From contig CAAECI010000129.1 of the NCBI GenBank assembly GCA_900754255.1, positions 1 to 24,175 of the forward strand: a stretch of 24,175 nucleotides of DNA, given 5' to 3'. The notes under the pieces were generated by a model. It made no database searches. It was not told the origin of the DNA and saw only the letters and a program-made list of their open reading frames with translations. The position numbers were made by a program, and so were the translations under genes. Shown one piece after another: positions 14,170 through 20,859 of this stretch. Every line of letters begins with the position of its first letter. Within the stretch, counting starts at the first letter, position 1. The DNA is from an uncultured Succinivibrio sp. Lineage in GTDB: Bacteria > Pseudomonadota > Gammaproteobacteria > Enterobacterales > Succinivibrionaceae.

Positions 14170-14829
14170 TTAAATATTTAAGGACGGGATCTCGCGAATA
14201 AAGGCGATTTCATCGCAGCATTCGCGCTTAGGGCAATTTTCACAATCCTTTAAGATCTTTTCGGGCAGTGCCTCGCGTACGGTCTTAACAAATCCCACTC
14301 TTTTGAAAAATTCAGGCGAGCGCGTGAGCACGAAAACCTTCTTTATGAACATACGGGCTGCTCTCTTTAAAAGGAACTCCACAATGGCTCGGCCCTGTCC
14401 CTGACGCTGAATGAGCGGCGATACGCCAAGCGATCTGATCTCCGCCAGACCTGAGTCATAGACGTAAAGGCAGGCACAGCCCACCACCTCATGATCGCGC
14501 ACACATACGGCAAATGATTGAATGGAGCGCACTATATCATTGCGCTTACGCGGCAGATTTTGTCCGGCCTTGGCCCAAAAATCCACCATCTTCATAAGAT
14601 CATCCACATCCTCAAGCGTTGCCTGACGCACGAAGAAGTGATGCTCCTCCTGCTTTGAAAAAATTTTATTGAGCTCCACAATGGATTCGGTGGCTTTCAT
14701 CATATCGTTTAAGGACAGACGCCCCGCACCGTACATGGTTGCAATCTTCTCAAAGATCTCGTCCATGGTGAGGCCTCTTAATTCATCCTTTATAACGAAG
14801 GCCGAATTGCTGTTGTCATTGGATGCCAT
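14170..14829 (-). CDS. argA: Short GNAT N-acetylglutamate synthase-like acetyltransferase
   Basis: A 219-aa GNAT acetyltransferase in the arg cluster. Residues about 66-190 are the GNAT domain, with acetyl-CoA motif VSPLIQRQGQGRAIV (136-150) and the common RSPEFFKRVGF segment (170-180). The end has a cysteine cluster, C196, C199, C204 and C205, followed by DEIAFIRE, as in the short stand-alone N-acetylglutamate synthases. An extra helical N-terminal segment (about 1-62) precedes it. It likely makes N-acetylglutamate from glutamate and acetyl-CoA, the first step of the pathway. Unlike E. coli ArgA it has no amino-acid kinase domain, so arginine feedback would act elsewhere. It sits between argB (87 bp upstream) and argD. 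Symbol is by function and context. Confidence 0.8.
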   Translation of the reverse strand: MASNDNSNSAFVIKDELRGLTMDEIFEKIATMYGAGRLSLNDMMKATESIVELNKIFSKQEEHHFFVRQATLEDVDDLMKMVDFWAKAGQNLPRKRNDIVRSIQSFAVCVRDHEVVGCACLYVYDSGLAEIRSLGVSPLIQRQGQGRAIVEFLLKRAARMFIKKVFVLTRSPEFFKRVGFVKTVREALPEKILKDCENCPKRECCDEIAFIREIPSLNI

Positions 14830-14916
14830 CGGAAATACTCCGGATAAAAATATTGCGTCTAAAAGATTTTATATGGATACAAAAATATTGGAAAAAGGGA
14901 TCTCAGTCCCAAAAGA

Positions 14917-15669
14917 TCAAATTACGGCGGTACCGAGCCGCCGCCGCATGGAGATTGCGTCGGAAAGATCAGGATCAAAGACGGATCCTATGTATACGGG
15001 AGCATGAGTCACGGCGGCCGCATCAAAAGCCGATTTGACCTTAACGGCCATACCCTCGGTGATCACCCCTGCTTTTACCAAAGCATTGCATTCCTTTGAG
15101 GAAAGAGAAGGAATGAGTTTCTTTTCGCCGTCCAATACTCCGCATACGTCGGATACGAAATAAAGAGGACATTTGAGCATGGATGCCAAAGCAGAGGATA
15201 CATCGTCAGCATTGACGTTGTAGATCTCCCCCTTTTCATCAGCACAGAGGGAACAGATGACGGGGATCATACCGGCATCAAGCAACATATTGAGGAAATG
15301 AATATCTCCCGCACTTACGCTGCCTACCATACCTAAAGACGGATCGAGCTGTCTAACCTTAAGCGTACCGCCGTCGGAGGCCATAAGCCCCAAAGCGTTG
15401 AGACCGGCATTTAGAGCCTGAGATTGCAGAGCCTTGTTGCACTGCCCGCCTAAGGCTGCACATATATACGGCATCTGCTCCTTAGGAGATACTCTCAGAC
15501 CGTTTTTTTTCAAAACCTGTAACGACAGGGCCTTAAACAGTGCATCGACCTCGGTCCCGCCGCCGTGAACGATCACGGAGCGTGTACCGCGCAGGGACTT
15601 GAAAAGCTTGTTAAGCTCTTCATGGGCCCCGAGGGCTTTGCCGCTGAATTTAATAACTGCCGTATTCAT
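14917..15669 (-). CDS. argB: Acetylglutamate kinase
   Basis: A 250-aa amino-acid kinase that phosphorylates N-acetylglutamate, the second step of arginine synthesis. The start is the ATG at 15669 (MNTAVIKFSGKALGAHEE); the open frame extends upstream into argC but that extension is not family-like. Visible motifs are IKFSGKALG (phosphate binding), IVHGGGTEVD, KKNGLRVSPKEQ and NVNADDVSSALAS, with VSDVCGVLDG and GVITEGMAVKVKSAFDAA near the C-terminus. The length fits the E. coli-type, arginine-insensitive dimeric kinase, which lacks the N-terminal helix of feedback-inhibited hexameric enzymes. It begins 10 nt after argC without a clear Shine-Dalgarno, so coupled translation is likely. Note FSGK replaces the usual LGG. 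Confidence 0.92.
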   Translation of the reverse strand: MNTAVIKFSGKALGAHEELNKLFKSLRGTRSVIVHGGGTEVDALFKALSLQVLKKNGLRVSPKEQMPYICAALGGQCNKALQSQALNAGLNALGLMASDGGTLKVRQLDPSLGMVGSVSAGDIHFLNMLLDAGMIPVICSLCADEKGEIYNVNADDVSSALASMLKCPLYFVSDVCGVLDGEKKLIPSLSSKECNALVKAGVITEGMAVKVKSAFDAAAVTHAPVYIGSVFDPDLSDAISMRRRLGTAVI

Positions 15670-15679
15670 AGGCGCTATA

Positions 15680-16687
15680 TTAAAGCAAGCCAGAGCATTC
15701 GTCAAAGCCGTTTGCGATATTAAATACCTGCACGGCCTGAGCAGATGCCCCCTTGAGCAGATTGTCAATGGCGGCAACGGCTATGATGTAGCCGTCATCC
15801 GATACACAAAAACCCACATCGCAAAAAGGCGTACCCTGCACGTCGGACAAATATGGCAGCGAATGCTTGAATCTTACACACGGCGTGTGAGCATAAGCCT
15901 TTTCATAGGCGGCGCTAACCTCGGCCTTGCCAACACCAGCCCTAAGACGTGCCGTGATAGTAGCTAAGATCCCACGCTTGAAAGGCCCCAAATGCGGAGT
16001 AAAGATCACCTGTGTCCCAAGATGCTCAGCAATTTCCGGCTGATGGCGATGAGTAAATACCCCATAAGCATTCATGCTTACCTCGCAAAACGAGCTTGCA
16101 AGCTTGGCCTTGCGTCCTGCCCCCGATACCCCCGACACGGCATCGATCACGGGTCTGTAGCTCAAATCAAGCAATTGACCGTCTATAAGCGGATTTAAGG
16201 CTGTCTGCGAAGCCGTAGGATAACACCCGGGCAACGACAGAAGACGCGCGGCTCTGATCTGCTCGTGATCCGTATGCTCAGGCAAAGCATAAACAGCCTC
16301 GCGCAATAAAGCCTCATGCTCATGTGCAAAGCCGTAGGCCTTGGCAAATACATCAAGATCCTGAATACGAAAGGCTCCCGAAAGATCAAAAACCTTAACT
16401 CCGTGTTCAATAAGTAACGGAGCCAGATCATGACTTACGTGATGATCGGTGGCCAAAAACACGCAATCGGCTATGTCAGCAAGACTTGCGGCATCAGGCA
16501 CCGCCTGCAACACAAGATCGCAGATCCCGTATAAAGAGCCGTAAAGATCACTTACTCTTTTACCCAGATCCTCACTTTTAGACGAGACAAACACTCCCGT
16601 AAGCTCGCAATCAGGATGTCCTGACAAGATCCTGCAAAGCTCGGCTCCTGCATACCCGCTAGCGCCGATCACGGCTGCTTTGACCAT
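15680..16687 (-). CDS. argC: N-acetyl-gamma-glutamyl-phosphate reductase
   Basis: A 335-aa NADPH-dependent reductase that converts N-acetylglutamyl phosphate to the semialdehyde. GASGYAGAEL (8-17) is the nucleotide-binding loop, C155 in LPGCYPTAS is the catalytic cysteine, and THRHQPEI holds the catalytic histidine region. DAVSGVSGAGRKA and TPHLGPFKRGI are also family signatures. Length equals E. coli ArgC (334 aa). AGAGG precedes the ATG, and an extended -10 promoter lies about 40 nt upstream. It is the first gene of the argC-argB-argA-argD cluster. Confidence 0.95.
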   Translation of the reverse strand: MVKAAVIGASGYAGAELCRILSGHPDCELTGVFVSSKSEDLGKRVSDLYGSLYGICDLVLQAVPDAASLADIADCVFLATDHHVSHDLAPLLIEHGVKVFDLSGAFRIQDLDVFAKAYGFAHEHEALLREAVYALPEHTDHEQIRAARLLSLPGCYPTASQTALNPLIDGQLLDLSYRPVIDAVSGVSGAGRKAKLASSFCEVSMNAYGVFTHRHQPEIAEHLGTQVIFTPHLGPFKRGILATITARLRAGVGKAEVSAAYEKAYAHTPCVRFKHSLPYLSDVQGTPFCDVGFCVSDDGYIIAVAAIDNLLKGASAQAVQVFNIANGFDECSGLL

Positions 16688-16723
16688 GTAAAACCTCTTT
16701 AGCTGTAACTTAGTATGGGCCTC

Positions 16724-16732
16724 AGTATAGCA
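16724..16732 (-). promoter_or_regulatory. Extended -10 promoter of the arg cluster
   Basis: The minus strand reads TGC-TATACT, an extended -10 element, with predicted start near 16717 and a leader of about 30 nt to the argC ATG. No good -35 is visible, as is usual for extended -10 promoters. I could not find a clear ArgR box. Confidence 0.55.
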
Positions 16733-16915
16733 TCAGCATAAAATGAGCTTGAGATCGTAAAAAAAATACAGAAAAAGCACCGAAATGGGGAAGATCCGCT
16801 ACTGATCAAGCGCTTTTTTACCGCCTATGCACCGGCTTTATGTGCCAAGTACGGCTTTTATGCATGATGTGGTGAGATAAGATCACGAAATGCTTTTGTC
16901 TATACTCAAAAGCTA

Positions 16916-16954
16916 GGATACCCAGCAGAGAGTATCCCCGACCTTAGGCCGAGG
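16916..16954 (-). terminator. Possible terminator of the dolP operon
   Basis: Just after the stop of the 558-aa gene there are two adjacent hairpins: one of 8 pairs including two G-U at 16936-16954, and GGATAC/GTATCC at 16916-16937. They share two bases. The minus-strand tail is only TAGCTTTTGAG, so termination efficiency is uncertain. Confidence 0.35.
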
Positions 16955-16963
16955 AAAACTCTG

Positions 16964-18640
16964 TCAGTGAAATTTGAAGATACGCTGAATAAGAGGAGTC
17001 TGAGAGCGCGGCGTTACCGTCACCTCCACCGATACCCCCATAAAGCAAAAGCGCTCGCTAAGCTCAAGATCGGCACCGCCGTTGATGCGGTTTATGATAT
17101 CGATCAGTCGGCGCTTAAGCTCGTTTATATATTCGGCGCTTTGCTCCACAATAACATCGGTGATGAGAGAGCGTATCGCCGTGACGGCGCTTTCCTCATG
17201 AATACGCGGCTGTCTTGCTATATCCTTCCATTTTATGCCGGTAATGCACTGCACCCAGCGACGCGTATCGGGCGTGGTCCAAAACGCAGAAAAGGGATCG
17301 CGCACCTCATCCATGAATTTGCGCATAAAACGATTGACACCGTTTATACCGATCTCACGCTCGTCCCCGCGACCTGTGATCATATATCTGCGGTACAGCG
17401 GGACATGATCGCCGCCTACGATCTCCTCATAAAAATGCACGGCCGAGTTTACGGGCTCCTGTCTGAAAAAGAAACGCCCCTGTGATCCGCGTCCGCGCTG
17501 TTCCTCGCGCAGAGCCTCGAAATCATAATGCTCAAAGGAAAGCTTGGAGCGCTCCTGCATCATGTGTCCCACTATGGCCGAGATGATATAGCTCTTTTGC
17601 TTTGCAGACAGAAAATCCTGCAGATGAGTCAGTAAAAAGCCCGTGAAATCCTCGCGCACCGGATCCGGCATGGTATCGAAATTTCCGTCATGTACGGCCA
17701 CTTGCACGGCATAATCCTTTTTATGAGAAAACACCGAGTAGTACATAAGTACCCACAGCTGCATGCTCAGATCAAACATACGGTTGAAAACGAATTCGCA
17801 AAGCTCCACGGCATCGGGCAGATCTCTTGACGAATACGGCGTGATCACGCTGCGCCTGTAATTCCAGTCATTTAAATAGATGCAGGTGCGACGCCAGTCT
17901 ATATAGTCCTGAGTATTGCGGGAGAAGAATTTTTCAATTACAGCCGTAGGGAAGCTTGCAAGATTCTTATGCTCGCCCTCAAACCAGATCTCGGGAGCCT
18001 CAGGCATAGGCCATAATCCCGTCATTGGCAACGAGGAGCTTAAAGCAGGTGCCGTCTTCTCAGGATGCGTCTTCAAATAGCGCAACACCGACCATAGAGT
18101 CGCAGACGCAAAAAGCTTTAACAAAAGCACAGTATAGTGCTTGGTTGAGGCCGCAATTTCAGCCACGGTAGGGAAATGCAGGCAGCTTAGCATTTCGTCC
18201 AATGTAGAGGCGGTGCGCAGAGCTTCGTCGGAGCTTTTACCGAAGATCTCCTGCCAAAGAGTACTGATCTCCTCAACCGACGAGCTCTCTCTCACGAGCT
18301 CATGCATGATCTCGCGATTGCCGTCAAAGATAACCGTATCCTTGTTTTTTAAATAGTTCTCAGCACACAGCTCCTTTTCTGTAGGAAACATGGCGGCCTT
18401 TTTACGCAGCATGACCGGATCAATTCCTTGCTCTCCTACAATACCCCAACGTATACGCGTAGGCACGCGCGGACTTATGAAGGTATGAATGCTGATAAAG
18501 GGAGGCTTGGAGGAAGCCTCGGGACCGTCCTGAACTGCCGGAAGATCCCATTGCAATACCGCAAACTCTATAGACTGCCCCTCTTCACCCTCATTGGGGG
18601 AAAAGAGCCCTGCAAAATAAACATGACGCCCTGCTGCCAT
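16964..18640 (-). CDS. Unknown 558-aa protein, possible degenerate exonuclease fold at the N-terminus
   Basis: I do not recognise this protein. It has no signal peptide and no clear membrane segment. The first 120 residues weakly recall a DnaQ-like DEDD exonuclease layout: a strand (HVYFAGLFS), IEFAVLQWDL, then SIHTFISPRV, WGIVGEQGIDPVML and a TVIFDGNREIMHEL block where a catalytic HN-x-x-FD would lie. The acidic catalytic residues appear absent from the first motif, so any activity is doubtful. The middle is helix-rich, with many aromatic residues; the end is mixed charged. GAGGA lies 8 nt before the ATG, 18 nt after the dolP-like stop, so the two are one operon. A role linked to the envelope lipoprotein is possible but not shown. 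Confidence 0.75.
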   Translation of the reverse strand: MAAGRHVYFAGLFSPNEGEEGQSIEFAVLQWDLPAVQDGPEASSKPPFISIHTFISPRVPTRIRWGIVGEQGIDPVMLRKKAAMFPTEKELCAENYLKNKDTVIFDGNREIMHELVRESSSVEEISTLWQEIFGKSSDEALRTASTLDEMLSCLHFPTVAEIAASTKHYTVLLLKLFASATLWSVLRYLKTHPEKTAPALSSSLPMTGLWPMPEAPEIWFEGEHKNLASFPTAVIEKFFSRNTQDYIDWRRTCIYLNDWNYRRSVITPYSSRDLPDAVELCEFVFNRMFDLSMQLWVLMYYSVFSHKKDYAVQVAVHDGNFDTMPDPVREDFTGFLLTHLQDFLSAKQKSYIISAIVGHMMQERSKLSFEHYDFEALREEQRGRGSQGRFFFRQEPVNSAVHFYEEIVGGDHVPLYRRYMITGRGDEREIGINGVNRFMRKFMDEVRDPFSAFWTTPDTRRWVQCITGIKWKDIARQPRIHEESAVTAIRSLITDVIVEQSAEYINELKRRLIDIINRINGGADLELSERFCFMGVSVEVTVTPRSQTPLIQRIFKFH

Positions 18641-18658
18641 CGTTTCTATCCTCAGGGC

Positions 18659-19423
18659 TTACCAGTTGGCGGGGGTGGCCGGTGACAGCAAGTCGCTGTC
18701 GTCGCCCATGATCTCGGCTCCGCCGTTGTCAACACTGCTTTGTGCTTCAGCCGCCATCGATGAGGAGGCGTTCACAGTGGACTTTTTGCTACGTATCTCC
18801 ACACGCGGATCGGGGTTGGAGCTTCCGTCCATATAGTCAAAAATGGTGACTACCTTAGTGATCCCCGAAACATTATTCTTCACCTGATTTACGGCACGGT
18901 TAGCCTCGTCATGGGTCACGTAGCCCATGAGGAACACCACCTTATCCTCGGTAAAGACCTTAAAACGTCCCGAGCTTATATTCTTACCAAAGAGCAACTG
19001 ACTCTTGACCTTGGAAGTGATCCAAGCGTCGTTGCTCATCGCACTTTGAGAAATGGGACTGCGATTTTCTACATAGTCATAGACGTGACGCACGTACTGT
19101 ACATTCTTGATCTTGGAAAGGCAGCTCTTGTAGTAAGCCTGATTCTTGGTCTGTCCTGCCAGCAATACATTACCGTTTATAGCTACTACCGATACGTTGA
19201 ATACCTTTGAGTCCGAATCGCTGCGGTGATCGCTTAAGATACGCTTGCAATCCTGCTCTATTTGCTCATCGTACATCTGAATGTCTACGGAACGGCTGTC
19301 AGAGCCTATGACGGCTCCCGTTCCCGCGGCGGCTCCGCCTAAAAGTACGGCCGCACAACCGTTAAGCAACAAGGTACTGCTTAGGGCCGCTGCAATTAAA
19401 GTGGCACGGTATAATTTAAACAT
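18659..19423 (-). CDS. Outer-membrane BON-domain lipoprotein, DolP (YraP)-like
   Basis: A 254-aa lipoprotein. The start is the ATG at 19423 (MFKLYRATLI) with GGAG 7 nt upstream; the longer open frame is not plausible. A lipobox LLNGC gives lipidation at C23. Two BON domains follow, about 45-115 and 125-195; the second (NDAWITSKVKSQLL, VVFLMGYVTHDEA, VSGITKVVTIFDYM) strongly resembles E. coli DolP. DolP binds anionic phospholipid at the outer membrane and supports envelope integrity. Unlike the 191-aa E. coli protein this one has a hydrophilic tail of about 55 residues rich in Ser, Ala and Asp after the second BON domain. It is cotranscribed with the 558-aa gene. A TACAAT -10 candidate lies at 19489-19484. 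Confidence 0.88.
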   Translation of the reverse strand: MFKLYRATLIAAALSSTLLLNGCAAVLLGGAAAGTGAVIGSDSRSVDIQMYDEQIEQDCKRILSDHRSDSDSKVFNVSVVAINGNVLLAGQTKNQAYYKSCLSKIKNVQYVRHVYDYVENRSPISQSAMSNDAWITSKVKSQLLFGKNISSGRFKVFTEDKVVFLMGYVTHDEANRAVNQVKNNVSGITKVVTIFDYMDGSSNPDPRVEIRSKKSTVNASSSMAAEAQSSVDNGGAEIMGDDSDLLSPATPANW

Positions 19424-19604
19424 ATGCAAACTCCTGCTTTTCTTTGCGCAGTTTCGCCGAAATTGAAAATCTTTTGATATGTAATTGTACACAAGCCCCA
19501 TGCACAATGGCCAAATTAATTTGCAGGCTTTGACGCAAACAGCAAAGCCACGCCGTTTTAGCAAAAGATCTCCTGAGGCAGGGGTCGGCTACTGTATACT
19601 TACA

Positions 19605-19620
19605 TGTGATTTCAATCACA
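19605..19620. promoter_or_regulatory. Perfect CRP-type palindrome
   Basis: TGTGA-TTTCAA-TCACA at 19605-19620 matches the CRP core TGTGA-N6-TCACA exactly and is also a perfect palindrome TGTGAT/ATCACA. It lies in the 231-bp divergent region between the dolP-like gene and the HAD phosphatase. A TATACT at 19595-19600 lies just to its left, so for the plus-strand gene bound CRP could repress from that promoter, or activate a nearer one. For the dolP-like gene the site is about 190 bp upstream. Confidence 0.65.
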
Positions 19621-19654
19621 ATTTAGCGTTTTGCATACAGTCCGCGGAGGTTTT

Positions 19655-20308
19655 GTGGCCGTTGTATTTTTTGACATGGACGGAACGCTGGTAGACGGCG
19701 ATACCAATGACATCTCACTGCAATTTTACGTTGACAAAGGCTTGATCCCTTTAAGCTATCTTGACCCCTTGCCCGAAATGGGACGAAAATTTTTCTTAGG
19801 ACAGGTGGATATCAACGAGGTGGCAATCTTTGCGGCCAAGCCCTTGGTAGGACTCAGCCGAGAAAAAAGAGATGCGCTTTTGCATGAATGCGTAAGCACT
19901 CTCATCGCTCCGCGTTTTAAAAAAGGAGCCTTAAAGGCAGTGGAGTACTGCCGCAGGCACGGCGACATAAGCGTGATCGTAACCTCCACCAACGACTATC
20001 TGGTGCGCCATGTAGCAGATGCCTTGGGTATAGATCACATCATTGCCTCCCCCATGGAGCTTGATCAAAACGGCGTGCTTACCGGCAGAAGATGCGGCGT
20101 CGTGCCCTATCAGGTCGACAAGGTCAATCGTATCAGGGAATTCCTTATGCAAAACGGACTTGATCTTAAGGGATCAAGAGCCTATGGCGATTCCGTAAAC
20201 GACATGCCCATGCTGCTCATGACCGAGCATCCCGTGGCGGTGGATCCGAATGAAACCATGCGCACGCATAAGGACTTTGACAAGGTAGCAGTCGAGCACT
20301 GGATCTGA
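19655..20308 (+). CDS. HAD-superfamily subfamily IB phosphatase (SerB-like)
   Basis: A 217-aa HAD phosphatase. The best start is GTG at 19655, giving MAVVFFDMDGTL; GGAGG lies 4 nt upstream, a short but usable spacing. Motif I is D7-x-D9-x-T (FFDMDGTLVDGD), motif II is the VTSTNDYLV segment, a lysine occurs in YQVDKVNRI, and motif III is AYGDSVNDMPML. The order and size fit the IB group that includes phosphoserine phosphatase-like and related enzymes; the true substrate is unknown. No serine-pathway gene is nearby. It is monocistronic on the plus strand and ends at a strong terminator. A CRP-type site precedes it. Confidence 0.85.
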   Translation: MAVVFFDMDGTLVDGDTNDISLQFYVDKGLIPLSYLDPLPEMGRKFFLGQVDINEVAIFAAKPLVGLSREKRDALLHECVSTLIAPRFKKGALKAVEYCRRHGDISVIVTSTNDYLVRHVADALGIDHIIASPMELDQNGVLTGRRCGVVPYQVDKVNRIREFLMQNGLDLKGSRAYGDSVNDMPMLLMTEHPVAVDPNETMRTHKDFDKVAVEHWI

Positions 20309-20342
20309 AGTCCAGTCGTCTTAATCATCACATCCTTCTTTT

Positions 20343-20372
20343 GATCCTGCCTTAAGGCGGGATCTCTTTTTT
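20343..20372 (+). terminator. Intrinsic terminator of the HAD phosphatase gene
   Basis: GATCC-T-GCC (20343-20351) pairs with GGC-G-GGATC (20356-20364) around TTAA, with one T-G wobble, followed by TCTTTTTT on the plus strand. It lies 35 nt after the stop codon. Confidence 0.9.
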
Positions 20373-20590
20373 AAAAGAGCTGTCGCCTCAACAAGCGGAC
20401 TTAATAATAAATAAAGATGCTCTGAGCTGCTAGGTATTTGCGAGGGAGCTTTCTGACCTTTCTGCGCCGTGAACGACTGATCTTTATGCCGCGCTAGGGT
20501 GATCATTATCCATTTGTCTATAAAGGAAAATTTGCCTGACGCCATTAATTACGCCGTATGGATTCGCCTTTAACGGATAACGGATCCTAC

Positions 20591-20624
20591 AAAAAAAGAA
20601 GCCCCTGAAATTGCTTTCAGGGGC
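20591..20624 (-). terminator. Second minus-strand intrinsic terminator downstream of uxaA
   Basis: GCCCCTGAAA (20601-20610) pairs perfectly with TTTCAGGGGC (20615-20624) around TTGC. The minus-strand tail is TTCTTTTTTT. It is 175 bp beyond the first terminator after uxaA, with no gene between, so it either backs up that terminator or ends a small RNA. Confidence 0.88.
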
Positions 20625-20798
20625 GAACAATCAAACAAACATAAGGAGTGAATTAAATATAACACAATTTTAAAAATGTGATCACGTCTACAAAAAAAAT
20701 TTTATTAAAACGTTTGCGATCATTGTATTTTTTTTCAAATTCAGATCCGCTTTGGTAAAAAAATAAAAAAAACTTTTCAAATTTTCACTTTTAACATC
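20591..20798 (-). ncRNA. Candidate small RNA or 3'-UTR-derived RNA after uxaBA
   Basis: Between two minus-strand terminators the sequence is noncoding and AT-rich. Just before the second terminator the minus strand carries ACTCCTTAT (top strand ATAAGGAGT at 20641-20649), which is complementary to Shine-Dalgarno sequences, including 9 nt of the uxaB leader. An unpaired anti-ribosome-site seed followed by a GC hairpin and U-tract is the layout of Hfq-type base-pairing RNAs. No clear promoter is visible; a TACAAT on the minus strand lacks a -35, so readthrough from uxaA is an alternative source. Confidence 0.3.
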
Positions 20799-20831
20799 AA
20801 AAACCCCGGAGCCTATACGTAAGCTCCGGGG
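20799..20831 (-). terminator. Intrinsic terminator of the uxaBA operon
   Basis: CCCCGGAGC (20804-20812) pairs with GCTCCGGGG (20823-20831) around a 10-nt loop; five T follow on the minus strand. It begins 29 nt after the uxaA stop codon. Confidence 0.92.
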
Positions 20832-20859
20832 ATTTGCATTATTTTGGTGATTTTTACTT

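Larger units (their letters stand above)
20373..20859. other. Intergenic region without a convincing gene
   Basis: Between the HAD terminator and uxaA I see no supported protein gene. A 74-codon minus-strand frame (20321-20545) has no ribosome site and runs through the HAD terminator stem, so I reject it. The right part (20640-20800) is very AT-rich. Two strong minus-strand terminators at 20591-20624 and 20799-20831 are separated by about 175 bp, which leaves room for a short RNA. Confidence 0.7.

Noticed and set aside
15670..15777. 36-residue extension of ArgB into argC
   Set aside because: Not family-like and wholly overlaps the conserved end of argC.
19424..19564. Upstream extension of the DolP-like protein
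   Set aside because: The signal peptide and lipobox begin at the ATG at 19423, which has a good ribosome site.
20321..20545. A 74-codon minus-strand open frame
   Set aside because: No ribosome site, no recognisable pattern, and it reads through the terminator stem of the HAD gene.
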